DNA of 26,227 bases from SYAN01 sp049459795. Its GTDB lineage: Bacteria > Actinomycetota > Actinomycetes > Nanopelagicales > Nanopelagicaceae. The notes beneath the pieces were generated by a model. It saw nothing but the letters and a program-made list of their open reading frames with translations. It was not told the DNA's origin and ran no database searches. The stretch covers positions 1-26,227 of the forward strand of contig JBMUDS010000013.1 of assembly GCA_049459795.1 (NCBI GenBank), read 5' to 3'. Shown in pieces: positions 14,654-21,666 of this stretch (its first letter is position 1; each line of letters opens with the position of its first letter). Both the position numbers and the translations under genes were made by a program.

Positions 14654-15537
14654 GGCACGACCTCAATCGAAGTCTCACCCGCTGGATCGAACTCGCCGAT
14701 CATCCTCAAGTAGATCTCTTCGAGCGTCGGACGCTTGACCGAGAGCGATGGGATCTCACCGTCGAACTCCTTCATCAATCGTGAGACGAATTCGGTCGGA
14801 TGATCTGTCTCGACGAGGTGGAGCGCACCTAAGTGATCGCGCCAGCTGACCGTTGCCTTCGCCTTCTCTCGACCACCAAGTGTCAACGGGGGAGAGACTT
14901 CAAGGATGCGTCCATCAGCGATCACACCAACACGGTCAGCAAGCGCCTCTGCCTCATCGAGGTAATGCGTGGTCAGAAGGATGGTCGTCCCCTCATCACG
15001 AAGGGCGTGGATCAACTCCCAGAACGATCTCCTTGCCTTCGGATCGAAGCCCGTCGTTGGTTCATCAAGGAAGAGGAGTTGTGGCGAGCCGATGATGCCG
15101 AGAGCAACATCAAGGCGTCTTCGCTGCCCACCACTTAAGTTTCTGATTTTCTGATCTGCCTTCTCGCTAAGTCCCACTGCATCGATCACATGGTCGAGGT
15201 CGCGCGGACGGGTGTAGTAGTGACGAAAGTGTGCGACTGATTCCGAAACGGTGAGATCCGAGAAGTCAGCGCTATCTTGCAAGACGATTCCGATCCAATC
15301 CCGCCATTGCATCGTCGCTCGCCGTGGATCGACCCCGAGGACTTCGACCTCGCCACCATTCCGGTCTCGGTACCCTTCAAGGATCTCGACCGTCGTAGTC
15401 TTTCCAGCGCCATTCGGTCCGAGAAGGGCGAAGATCTCTCCTCGTTCGATATCAAGGTCGATGCCATGGAGCACTTCGACGGGTCCATATGACTTAGTGA
15501 GCCCTCGTATCGAGATCACGCGCTCGCTAATTGGCAC
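14650..15537 (-). CDS. ABC transporter ATP-binding protein (DrrA/CcmA-like)
   Basis: Nucleotide-binding subunit driving the adjacent ABC-2 permease. It has 295 residues. Walker A is GPNGAGKTT (residues 40-48), the signature is LSGGQ (134-138) followed by RRRLDVA, Walker B is LLFLDE (154-159) and the switch His is 191 in LTTHYLDEA. An additional C-terminal domain of about 80 residues (after ILEVSPPLTLGG) is common in drug and polysaccharide exporters. The GTG start at 15537 stands 6 bases after a TATCCT, suggesting a leaderless mRNA; a second GTG six codons in is possible. It is the first gene of an operon that continues through permease, secreted protein and DUF2007-like protein. Confidence 0.95.
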   Translation of the reverse strand: MPISERVISIRGLTKSYGPVEVLHGIDLDIERGEIFALLGPNGAGKTTTVEILEGYRDRNGGEVEVLGVDPRRATMQWRDWIGIVLQDSADFSDLTVSESVAHFRHYYTRPRDLDHVIDAVGLSEKADQKIRNLSGGQRRRLDVALGIIGSPQLLFLDEPTTGFDPKARRSFWELIHALRDEGTTILLTTHYLDEAEALADRVGVIADGRILEVSPPLTLGGREKAKATVSWRDHLGALHLVETDHPTEFVSRLMKEFDGEIPSLSVKRPTLEEIYLRMIGEFDPAGETSIEVVP

Positions 15538-15543
15538 CTCTCA

Positions 15544-15549
15544 AGGATA
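15544..15549 (-). promoter_or_regulatory. Leaderless -10 element for the ABC operon
   Basis: TATCCT on the minus strand exactly 6 bases before GTG 15537. The divergent gap to the next plus-strand start is only 29 bases, leaving no room for a conventional leader. Confidence 0.5.
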
Positions 15550-15554
15550 GTCGG

Positions 15555-15560
15555 AAGAAT
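15555..15560 (+). promoter_or_regulatory. Weak leaderless -10 candidate for the small CxxC protein
   Basis: AAGAAT 6 bases before ATG 15567. It keeps the A2 and T6 of a -10 element but not T1, and lacks a -35. It is called mainly because position and spacing match the other divergent starts. Confidence 0.3.
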
Positions 15561-15566
15561 CCCACC

Positions 15567-15872
15567 ATGCCTCGGCGACCGAAGAAAGCGAAGTCAGATC
15601 GCTCGTCACAAGGTGAAGCCAAAGAGAGTCATGACACGATAGAAGAGCATGATGATGGCATCTTCGCAGTACGCATGATCACAGGTTCCTCATCGACGAA
15701 GCCATATCGATGCCCAGGATGTGATCAATTGATCAAGACAGCGACACCACATATCGTCGCTTGGCAAGAACATGATGTCGAAACGAGAAGGCATTGGCAT
15801 ACACCATGTTGGCGTGCACGTGGTCGGAGGAAACCGAAGATCGAACGGACGCGCAACGCTCCCAAGTACTAG
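15567..15872 (+). CDS. Small CxxC protein of the actinobacterial 'ATP/GTP-binding protein' type
   Basis: A 101-residue protein with a basic, Lys/Arg-rich N-terminus (MPRRPKKAK), an acidic linker, a central strand RMITGSSSTKPYRCPGCDQLI, then PHIVAWQEHDVETRRHWHTPCWRARGRRK. The CPGC pair plus the HWHTPC segment can make a zinc ribbon. This short protein is widespread in actinobacteria, where databases often call it 'ATP/GTP-binding protein' with no evident nucleotide site; its function is not known to me. I chose ATG 15567; a TTG 12 codons upstream would overlap the divergent ABC start and its promoter. Nucleic-acid binding would be a reasonable guess from the basic ends and zinc ribbon. Confidence 0.8.
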   Translation: MPRRPKKAKSDRSSQGEAKESHDTIEEHDDGIFAVRMITGSSSTKPYRCPGCDQLIKTATPHIVAWQEHDVETRRHWHTPCWRARGRRKPKIERTRNAPKY

Positions 15873-15884
15873 AAGAGTTCAGCG

Positions 15885-17348
15885 CTAGCCAAGACTTCTT
15901 CCATGGAGCACTTTGATCAACCGTACGACCAAGCGATCGGCGAATGCGCTCCGTCTGAATGTCGTGAATCCGAAAGGCAATTGGAAGCGCGCCCTCACCG
16001 TTGACTTCGGATAAGTGAATTCAAGGAGCCCTTCGGGGCCGTGGATTCGACCGTAACCGCTCTCTTTGATGCCTCCGAATGGCACGGATGCCACCGCGGC
16101 GAAGGAGATGACGCTGTTGATCGAGACCATGCCAGAAGCGATGCGTGATGCGATCGCCTCACCGTTGCGTTTTGAGAAGACCGCTGCGCCAAGCCCATAC
16201 TTCGTCGCATTCGCACGTTCGATCGCTTCATCCATCGACGCGACTCGATTGATGACGAGTGTCGGACCGAAGGTCTCCTCTTGGATCGCTGAAGAGCTCT
16301 CGTCAAGATCAGTGATGATCACAGGGCTCACATATCTCTCGCCTACGGATTCGATTCCACCAAGCCGGAAAGTGCCGCCTCGCTCCTTGGCATCCTGAAT
16401 GTGACGAGAGATCACCTGTAATTGCGATGGCATCGTCGCAGGTCCATAGTTCTTTCCGCTCTCGACTTTTCGTGCCAGTTCGGTGATCTCCTCGATGAAT
16501 TTCTCTGCGATTGCTGCATGCACATAGACGCGCTCTGCGCCGATACATGTTTGGCCGGCATTCGACATCGCTGACCAGAGCGTGTTCTCTGCAGCAAGCG
16601 TGATGTCAGCATCGCGATCGATCAGCACAGGATCCTTCCCGCCACACTCCAAGACCACAGGTGTCATCCGTTCGGCACAGGATGCCGCAACCTTCTTTGC
16701 GGTACGGGTAGAGCCGGTGAATGCGACCTTGTCGACTGCACTCTCGGTGAGGTAGCGCCCTGTATCTGGAAGTCCGGTGACGACGGTGAAGAGATCAGGA
16801 ATTGGAGTGATCAATGAGAATGATTCCGCGAGCCAGAGTGCGATACCAGGTGTGTACTCGCTGGGCTTGACTACGACTCCATTCCCAGCAGCAAGTGCAT
16901 AGGCGATCGAACCCATAGGAGTGAAGACTGGATAGTTCCATGGACCGATCACTCCGATGACGCCATAAGGCTTTCGTTCAACGGTCGCTCTCATATTGAG
17001 CATGAGGAGACCTGGACGACGACGCTGTGGCGCAAGGACGAACTCCGCGTTCTTCGCAGCCCAAGCAAGATGCCCGATAGCAAGCGTGAACTCCAGCTTC
17101 GCGTCCGATTCTGGTTTGCCTGTCTCTTCATAGACCAAACGAGCGCCTTCATCGATATGGTCGGTGAGGTACTTCGCCCACTTCAAGAGGACGCGACGAC
17201 GTGACCTGACTCCAAGAGATTGCCACTTCGAAGCGGCGATATGTGCTTGTGCAACTGCGAGATCGACGTCTTCACGAGATGAATTCGGATAGGTGGCAAC
17301 ATCCGCCCCTGTCGCTGGGTTCTTCGTGGTGAAGGTAGCAGTGCTCAT
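15885..17348 (-). CDS. NAD(P)-dependent aldehyde dehydrogenase
   Basis: Oxidises an aldehyde to its carboxylate in the cytoplasm. It has 487 residues from ATG 17348. The cofactor segment VIGPWNYPVFTPMGSIAYALAAGN, the FTGSTRTAKKV loop, the general base Glu234 in LECGGKDP and the catalytic Cys268 in NAGQTCIGAERVYV are all present, as is the late FGPTLVINRV segment. The substrate is not determined: succinate-semialdehyde, fatty or aromatic aldehydes are all possible. The C-terminal tail after TYPKSTVRARFQLP is unusually basic and partly hydrophobic and could associate with the membrane. The frame is open to 17561 but the 71 extra residues do not resemble the family and would overlap the divergent hydrolase. 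Confidence 0.93.
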   Translation of the reverse strand: MSTATFTTKNPATGADVATYPNSSREDVDLAVAQAHIAASKWQSLGVRSRRRVLLKWAKYLTDHIDEGARLVYEETGKPESDAKLEFTLAIGHLAWAAKNAEFVLAPQRRRPGLLMLNMRATVERKPYGVIGVIGPWNYPVFTPMGSIAYALAAGNGVVVKPSEYTPGIALWLAESFSLITPIPDLFTVVTGLPDTGRYLTESAVDKVAFTGSTRTAKKVAASCAERMTPVVLECGGKDPVLIDRDADITLAAENTLWSAMSNAGQTCIGAERVYVHAAIAEKFIEEITELARKVESGKNYGPATMPSQLQVISRHIQDAKERGGTFRLGGIESVGERYVSPVIITDLDESSSAIQEETFGPTLVINRVASMDEAIERANATKYGLGAAVFSKRNGEAIASRIASGMVSINSVISFAAVASVPFGGIKESGYGRIHGPEGLLEFTYPKSTVRARFQLPFGFTTFRRSAFADRLVVRLIKVLHGRSLG

Positions 17349-17356
17349 TACCGCGC

Positions 17357-17362
17357 ATCCTA
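17357..17362 (-). promoter_or_regulatory. Leaderless -10 element for the aldehyde dehydrogenase
   Basis: TAGGAT on the minus strand, 8 bases before ATG 17348; the same hexamer precedes the DUF4032 gene. A poor -35 (TACTTG) lies 17 bases further upstream. Confidence 0.5.
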
Positions 17363-17407
17363 TTCCTGAAGTCGATGCACAAGTAATGCCCAAGCTATGC
17401 CCCAAGT

Positions 17408-17413
17408 TAGACT
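17408..17413 (+). promoter_or_regulatory. Leaderless -10 element for the alpha/beta hydrolase
   Basis: TAGACT 8 bases before ATG 17422 with no ribosome site between. It favours 17422 over the ATG at 17386 as the hydrolase start. Confidence 0.45.
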
Positions 17414-17421
17414 CACCGCTC

Positions 17422-18138
17422 ATGTCCTCTGGTGAAGTGATTCGACCAAGTACGGTCTTGCCTTCTCGCCGCGAAACTTTCACGGTCAGGACCGAAGATG
17501 GCCTTACTTTGATCGGCGAAAGCGCTGATCCTCTCGCGCCAGCCCATGCCACGGTGATCACCTTGCATCCACTTCCAACGCATGGCGGGATGATGGATAG
17601 TCACATCCTTGCGAAGGCTGCTAATCGACTCCCTGCTATGGCAGGCCTCCGAATCATCCGTTTCAACACGCGCGGAACTTCCAGTGCTCTCGGCACGAGC
17701 GAAGGGAGCTTCGATCATGGTGAGAGCGAACGTTTCGACGTCGAGGCTGTGATTCGTTTTGCGAAAGAGAGATTCCCTGATCAGCCACTCTGGGTTCTCG
17801 GTTGGTCATTCGGAACCGACCTTGCGCTTCGCTATGCGAGAGATCCTGCAGTAAAGGGATTGATTCTCTTAAGCCCGCCACTTCGTACTTCTACCGAATC
17901 TGATCTTGAGTATTGGGCGAAGGATGGTCGTGATCTCATCGCGCTCATCCCTGAGTTTGATGACTTCCTTCCGCCAGAGCAAGCATCGAAACGTTTCGCG
18001 TCGATCCCACAACTTACTTTCATCGCTGTCGAAGGTGCCAAGCACTTATGGGTAGGAGAGCCTGCGGTCTATCGCGTTCTAACAGAGATCGTGCGTGCGA
18101 TGCATCCAGAAGCGCTGCCGCTACCAACCGAGATGTGA
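17422..18138 (+). CDS. Alpha/beta hydrolase (serine hydrolase)
   Basis: A 238-residue single-domain hydrolase. The oxyanion segment LHPLPTHGGMMDSHI, the strand RFNTRGTSSALGTSEG, the nucleophile elbow GWSFG (Ser129) and the terminal His208 in EGAKHLW are in the usual order; the acid is probably one of the Asp around 180-181 (EFDDFLP). The HPHP-x-GG-type beginning resembles the dienelactone-hydrolase-like/UPF0227-style proteins whose substrates are generally unknown. The start at 17422 is supported by a TAGACT promoter; ATG 17386 would add 12 residues. Divergent from an aldehyde dehydrogenase, it might share a detoxification or ester-degradation role, but nothing in the sequence proves it. Confidence 0.88.
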   Translation: MSSGEVIRPSTVLPSRRETFTVRTEDGLTLIGESADPLAPAHATVITLHPLPTHGGMMDSHILAKAANRLPAMAGLRIIRFNTRGTSSALGTSEGSFDHGESERFDVEAVIRFAKERFPDQPLWVLGWSFGTDLALRYARDPAVKGLILLSPPLRTSTESDLEYWAKDGRDLIALIPEFDDFLPPEQASKRFASIPQLTFIAVEGAKHLWVGEPAVYRVLTEIVRAMHPEALPLPTEM

Positions 18139-18151
18139 TTGTCTCTAACTC

Positions 18152-19309
18152 TCAACTTCTATCGGTCTTCGGAAAGACCACTTCCTCCAAAATCAAGAGA
18201 AGTGCTGCCGCAAGCGGGACCGCGAGAATCGCGCCGATCAATCCGAAGAGCGTCGAACCAAGGAGCGCAGCGACGATCGTCACGATGCCTGGGATCGAGA
18301 GCGAACGCTTCATGATCCGCGGAACGACGAGATAGTTCTCGACTTGTTGGTAGACGGTGTAGCCGATGAGCGCTGCAAGTGCAGTACCTGGTGAGACTGT
18401 GAGCGCGACGAGGGTAAAGATAGTCGCTCCAATGAAGTGTCCAACGAGCGGGATCAATCCAGCGAAGAAGACCACCATGCCAAGTGCTGCGGCGTAGGGG
18501 ATCTCGATGATCAAGCCATATCCGGTGATGAAGAGTGCAGCAGTCGCTGCGATCAGGATCTGACTCCCCACGAAAACGCCGATTCGATAGGTGATCGCAT
18601 TTCCGATGGCGCTGACACGAGATCGCCTTGATGCTGGCGCGAGCCGATAGAGCACCTCCAAGAACTTGGGAAGGGCAGCCATGAAGTAAAGGGTCAGGAC
18701 GAAGACGGTAAGGAGTGCAAATGTTCCTGAGATCACGGTACGACCGACACCGATCACACCTCCGAAGAGAGTCGTGAAGAGTTCGCCATCTGCGATTGAG
18801 TCCGTCGCCCACTTCTCGAGATTGTCGACGATGCCATATTCCTCATTGAGTGACGCGATCTGACGGTTATTGGTAAGTCGCGAGATCGTATCGGGGAGTG
18901 ACTCGATGAAGTTATTGACCTGTCGGATCACCGGTGGAATGACGAGCCAGATGAAGAGAGAGGCTGTCGCAATGACAGAGAGCGCGACCGTCGCGATGGC
19001 ACCTGCACGTTTCATGCCACGTTTGACTTGGAATTCGATCAATGGATTGAGGCCCGCAGCAAGGAAGATCGAGATGATGAGAAGGATGAAGACATTGCTC
19101 GCTGAAGCGAGTGCACGAAGGAGGGTGATCGCAATCAGCGCACCGCTCGCTGCCAAGAATCCAAAGTAGAAGGGGTGAGATGTGTTGATCGGTTTTCCGG
19201 GCGAACCAAGTTGTAGACCGACCTCATTACCTTGCACCGAGGTCTTCTTCACTATCTTCTTCGCTTTTTCTTGTGCAGTATCACTCACATCGCCATTGTA
19301 GGTTGTCAT
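18152..19309 (-). CDS. AI-2E family transporter (PerM/TqsA-like membrane protein)
   Basis: A polytopic membrane protein of 385 residues from ATG 19309 with the layout of the AI-2E family: two N-terminal hydrophobic helices (about residues 45-90), a third helix followed by a long soluble region (FIESLPDTISRLTNNRQIASLNEEYGI), then a cluster of C-terminal helices with the conserved PLVGHFIGATIFTLVALTVSPGTALAALIGYTVYQQVENYLVVPRIMKRS and the Gly/Ala-rich final hairpin. Family members include exporters of autoinducer-2 and Na+/H+ antiporters, so the substrate is open. A Lys-rich cytoplasmic start (TAQEKAKKIVKKT) precedes the first helix. GTG 19315 is two codons upstream; a TATCGT lies 4 bases before the ATG, a looser promoter fit than at its neighbours. 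Confidence 0.9.
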   Translation of the reverse strand: MTTYNGDVSDTAQEKAKKIVKKTSVQGNEVGLQLGSPGKPINTSHPFYFGFLAASGALIAITLLRALASASNVFILLIISIFLAAGLNPLIEFQVKRGMKRAGAIATVALSVIATASLFIWLVIPPVIRQVNNFIESLPDTISRLTNNRQIASLNEEYGIVDNLEKWATDSIADGELFTTLFGGVIGVGRTVISGTFALLTVFVLTLYFMAALPKFLEVLYRLAPASRRSRVSAIGNAITYRIGVFVGSQILIAATAALFITGYGLIIEIPYAAALGMVVFFAGLIPLVGHFIGATIFTLVALTVSPGTALAALIGYTVYQQVENYLVVPRIMKRSLSIPGIVTIVAALLGSTLFGLIGAILAVPLAAALLLILEEVVFPKTDRS

Positions 19310-19343
19310 CTCCACGATAGGAGGATGGCGAGTTCATCGACGC

Positions 19344-19349
19344 TAGGAT
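19344..19349 (+). promoter_or_regulatory. Leaderless -10 element for the DUF4032 operon
   Basis: TAGGAT exactly 6 bases before GTG 19356, in a 46-base divergent gap with the AI-2E gene. No Shine-Dalgarno lies between. Confidence 0.55.
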
Positions 19350-19355
19350 CGAGTA

Positions 19356-20678
19356 GTGCCTGAAGAACAAGCCTCACTCAGCATCCGTGGGCTTGGTGAA
19401 GAGATCGCATCACTCTCACACTTGCCATGGTCGCTCCCGTTGGAGTCCTGGCCAGAGGATCCGACGCTGGCGCTACAACGAGGAATCTCACGCCACGTAG
19501 TGCGCCTCGTTCGAGCCATTCCCGCTGATGATGAGTCGGGGCCTGATGGAGATGGCCAAGAGATCTACGCGGTCAAAGAGACCATCCCTGAGATTGCTGA
19601 GCGTGAATATCAGATCCTGAGGGAACTCAACCATCGTGGTGCTCCCTCCGTCGATCCCGTAGCGGTCGTCGAAGGAAGGAGTGACAGCGGTGGCGAGCCA
19701 TTACCGGCCGCACTAGTCACCCGTTTCCTTCCCTTCTCATCTCCCTATCGCGTGATCTTGAGTGGGGCGCTAGGTGGGAAAGTGACAGGGAGTGAGATCG
19801 AGAACATGGCGAGCGCGCTCGCACTCCTCTTGGTAAGACTTCATCTCCTCGGATTCTGGTGGGGCGATTGTTCGCTATCGAATACTCTCTTTCGGCGAGA
19901 TGCCGATAGTTACGCGGCATATCTCGTCGATGCCGAGACGGGCGAGTTCCATCAGAGTCTCAGCAAAGGACAACGAGAACATGATTTGGAGATCGCGCAT
20001 TTCAATGTCGCAGCAGAACTCGAAGACATCTCACTCTCAGATGTGATCTATCCGGGACTTGATCCCGTACGAGCGAGTGATTCCGTGATCCGTAGGTATC
20101 GAAGGTTGTGGAGTGCGATCACAGAACCACAGTCTTTGGATGTCTCGGATCGACATGCGGTAGAACGGGCTATGCGCTCCGTCCAAGACCTTGGGTTCGC
20201 AGTCGAAGAGGTCGAAGTCGCCTTCGATGGCAATGGTCATCAACTCAAATTCACACCGAAAGTAGTCGCACCGGATTATCACAAGGAGAAAGTCAGCGCC
20301 TTGATGGGTATCGAAGTCGAGGAGTTCCAAGCGAAGCGACTCCTTGCCTCTTTCGATCGCTACTACTCCCGAATCGCTGAACCGAGGCCACCGCGGGAAG
20401 AGGTGGCAGAGCGGTGGATGGAGGAGGTCTTCCGTCATGTCGTCGGTCAGGTCCCTATCTCACTTCGGGGGCGAATCGAGGAGGCGCAGCTCTTCCATGA
20501 AGTCCTAGAGCATCGTTGGTATCTCGGTGAACGCGCAGGTAAGGATGTGGGTCTCGACTTCGCCACCCAGGATTACATCGCCCAGGTACTGCCTTCACGG
20601 ATGGACTCCGGAACCCTTGAGTCTTCCCAGGTTTCTGGAGTCTCGGGTCACAGTGCAGGTGTGAAGAAATCGCGGTGA
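19356..20678 (+). CDS. DUF4032 protein with a kinase-like N-terminal half
   Basis: A 440-residue actinobacterial protein of unknown function. The opening LPWSLPLESWPED, the GISRHVVRLV strand, RLHLLGFWWGDCSLSNTLF and AAYLVDAETGEFH are the blocks by which I recognise DUF4032. These line up with a protein-kinase-like core: Lys74 in YAVKE, a Glu at 82 or 84, Asp171 and Asn176 in GDCSLSN (catalytic-loop-like) and Asp192 in LVDAE (metal-binding-like). Small-molecule or lipopolysaccharide kinases share this spacing. The second half (about 230-410) is helical and unassigned, followed by a Ser/Gly tail. GTG start; 19 bases separate it from the YbbN-like gene, so they probably form one operon. Kinase activity is inference. 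Confidence 0.85.
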   Translation: MPEEQASLSIRGLGEEIASLSHLPWSLPLESWPEDPTLALQRGISRHVVRLVRAIPADDESGPDGDGQEIYAVKETIPEIAEREYQILRELNHRGAPSVDPVAVVEGRSDSGGEPLPAALVTRFLPFSSPYRVILSGALGGKVTGSEIENMASALALLLVRLHLLGFWWGDCSLSNTLFRRDADSYAAYLVDAETGEFHQSLSKGQREHDLEIAHFNVAAELEDISLSDVIYPGLDPVRASDSVIRRYRRLWSAITEPQSLDVSDRHAVERAMRSVQDLGFAVEEVEVAFDGNGHQLKFTPKVVAPDYHKEKVSALMGIEVEEFQAKRLLASFDRYYSRIAEPRPPREEVAERWMEEVFRHVVGQVPISLRGRIEEAQLFHEVLEHRWYLGERAGKDVGLDFATQDYIAQVLPSRMDSGTLESSQVSGVSGHSAGVKKSR

Positions 20679-20697
20679 AACGCGGGAGAATGAGGCA

Positions 20698-21666
20698 GTG
20701 AGTATTCCTGGGATGGGTAACTCGAAGTTCGGTTCTCTTCCGAAAGGCTTCGATAGGGCGTTCGATCTCTCGTCACTCGCTCGACCCGCGAATCAGAGCG
20801 CACAAGGAAACTCGGGATCGAATGCGAACTCCACTTCCTCTGTAGCGATCGAGGTCACTGAGGCGAATCTCGTCAAGGATTTCATCGAGTACAGCGCCAA
20901 AGTTCCTGCCTTCATCTTCATCTGGTCTGCTCGCGCGAAAGGATCACGCGAGATGCTCGAGACTCTCGAACGTTTAGCGGAAAAGGATCAAGGCGCATGG
21001 CGACTTGGTGCGATCTCCTTCGATACCCAACCAGAACTTGCGGGGGCTCTTCGGGTCACCGCGATCCCGGCAGCAGTCGCACTGATCCAACAGCAAGTCC
21101 TTCCTATCCCGACTCTTCCACCAGAGGAAGCCTCACTTCGGTTGATGATCAACAGGATCCTTGAGGTCGCCGAGCAACAAGGAATGACGATCTCGAGATC
21201 CGGCTCTGCCGCGACAGCGAACGATTCCGCGGGTGCCGAATCACAAGAAGTGGGCGAGCCAGAAGAGGAAGAGGCATTCCTTGCTATGGAACGGGGAGAC
21301 TTTGCGACCGCTGCGAATGCCTATCGAAAGTTGCTTGGAAGAAAACCCAATGACCAGATGGCAGGACAAGCGCTTGCGCAATGTGAATTGATGGTTCGCA
21401 TCTCCGCCACGGATCCGAAGAAGGCGATCGAAGATGCGGATCGGACTCCCGGAGATCTCGACCTCACCATCATGGCAAGTGATGTGCAGGTAGCGACCGG
21501 TCAATTGGAAGAGGCCTTCGCCCGCCTCATCTCCTTCATCAAAGCGAATCCCGGCGATGAGCGAAATCGCGCCAAAGAGCACTTATTGACGCTCTTCTCG
21601 CTCTTTCCATCCGATGATCCCGTCCTCCTCAAAGCCCGACGAGACCTTGCGAGTGCACTCTTTTGA
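20698..21666 (+). CDS. YbbN/CnoX-like thioredoxin-fold protein with TPR region
   Basis: A 322-residue cytoplasmic protein: a disordered Ser/Asn/Gly-rich N-terminus (about residues 1-48), a thioredoxin fold (about 50-155) with the conserved cis-Pro in TAIPAAV (Pro124), an acidic linker, and TPR-like helices (about 200-322; EEEAFLAMERGDFATAANAYRKLL, ending in LKARRDLASALF). The usual WCxxC is replaced by WSARAKGS (76-83), with no Cys, so it cannot act as a dithiol oxidoreductase. YbbN/CnoX proteins are holdase-like co-chaperones. The start is GTG. M. tuberculosis has a similar protein (Rv1324) just before glgB and glgE. The stop overlaps the MFS start by 4 bases. Confidence 0.88.
   Translation: MSIPGMGNSKFGSLPKGFDRAFDLSSLARPANQSAQGNSGSNANSTSSVAIEVTEANLVKDFIEYSAKVPAFIFIWSARAKGSREMLETLERLAEKDQGAWRLGAISFDTQPELAGALRVTAIPAAVALIQQQVLPIPTLPPEEASLRLMINRILEVAEQQGMTISRSGSAATANDSAGAESQEVGEPEEEEAFLAMERGDFATAANAYRKLLGRKPNDQMAGQALAQCELMVRISATDPKKAIEDADRTPGDLDLTIMASDVQVATGQLEEAFARLISFIKANPGDERNRAKEHLLTLFSLFPSDDPVLLKARRDLASALF

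Noticed and set aside
17293..17421. Longer hydrolase starting at ATG 17293
   Set aside because: It would overlap the dehydrogenase 5' end; residues before 17422 do not resemble the hydrolase fold.
17349..17561. 71-residue N-terminal extension of the aldehyde dehydrogenase
   Set aside because: Not family-like, overlaps the divergent hydrolase, and the promoter TAGGAT lies inside it.
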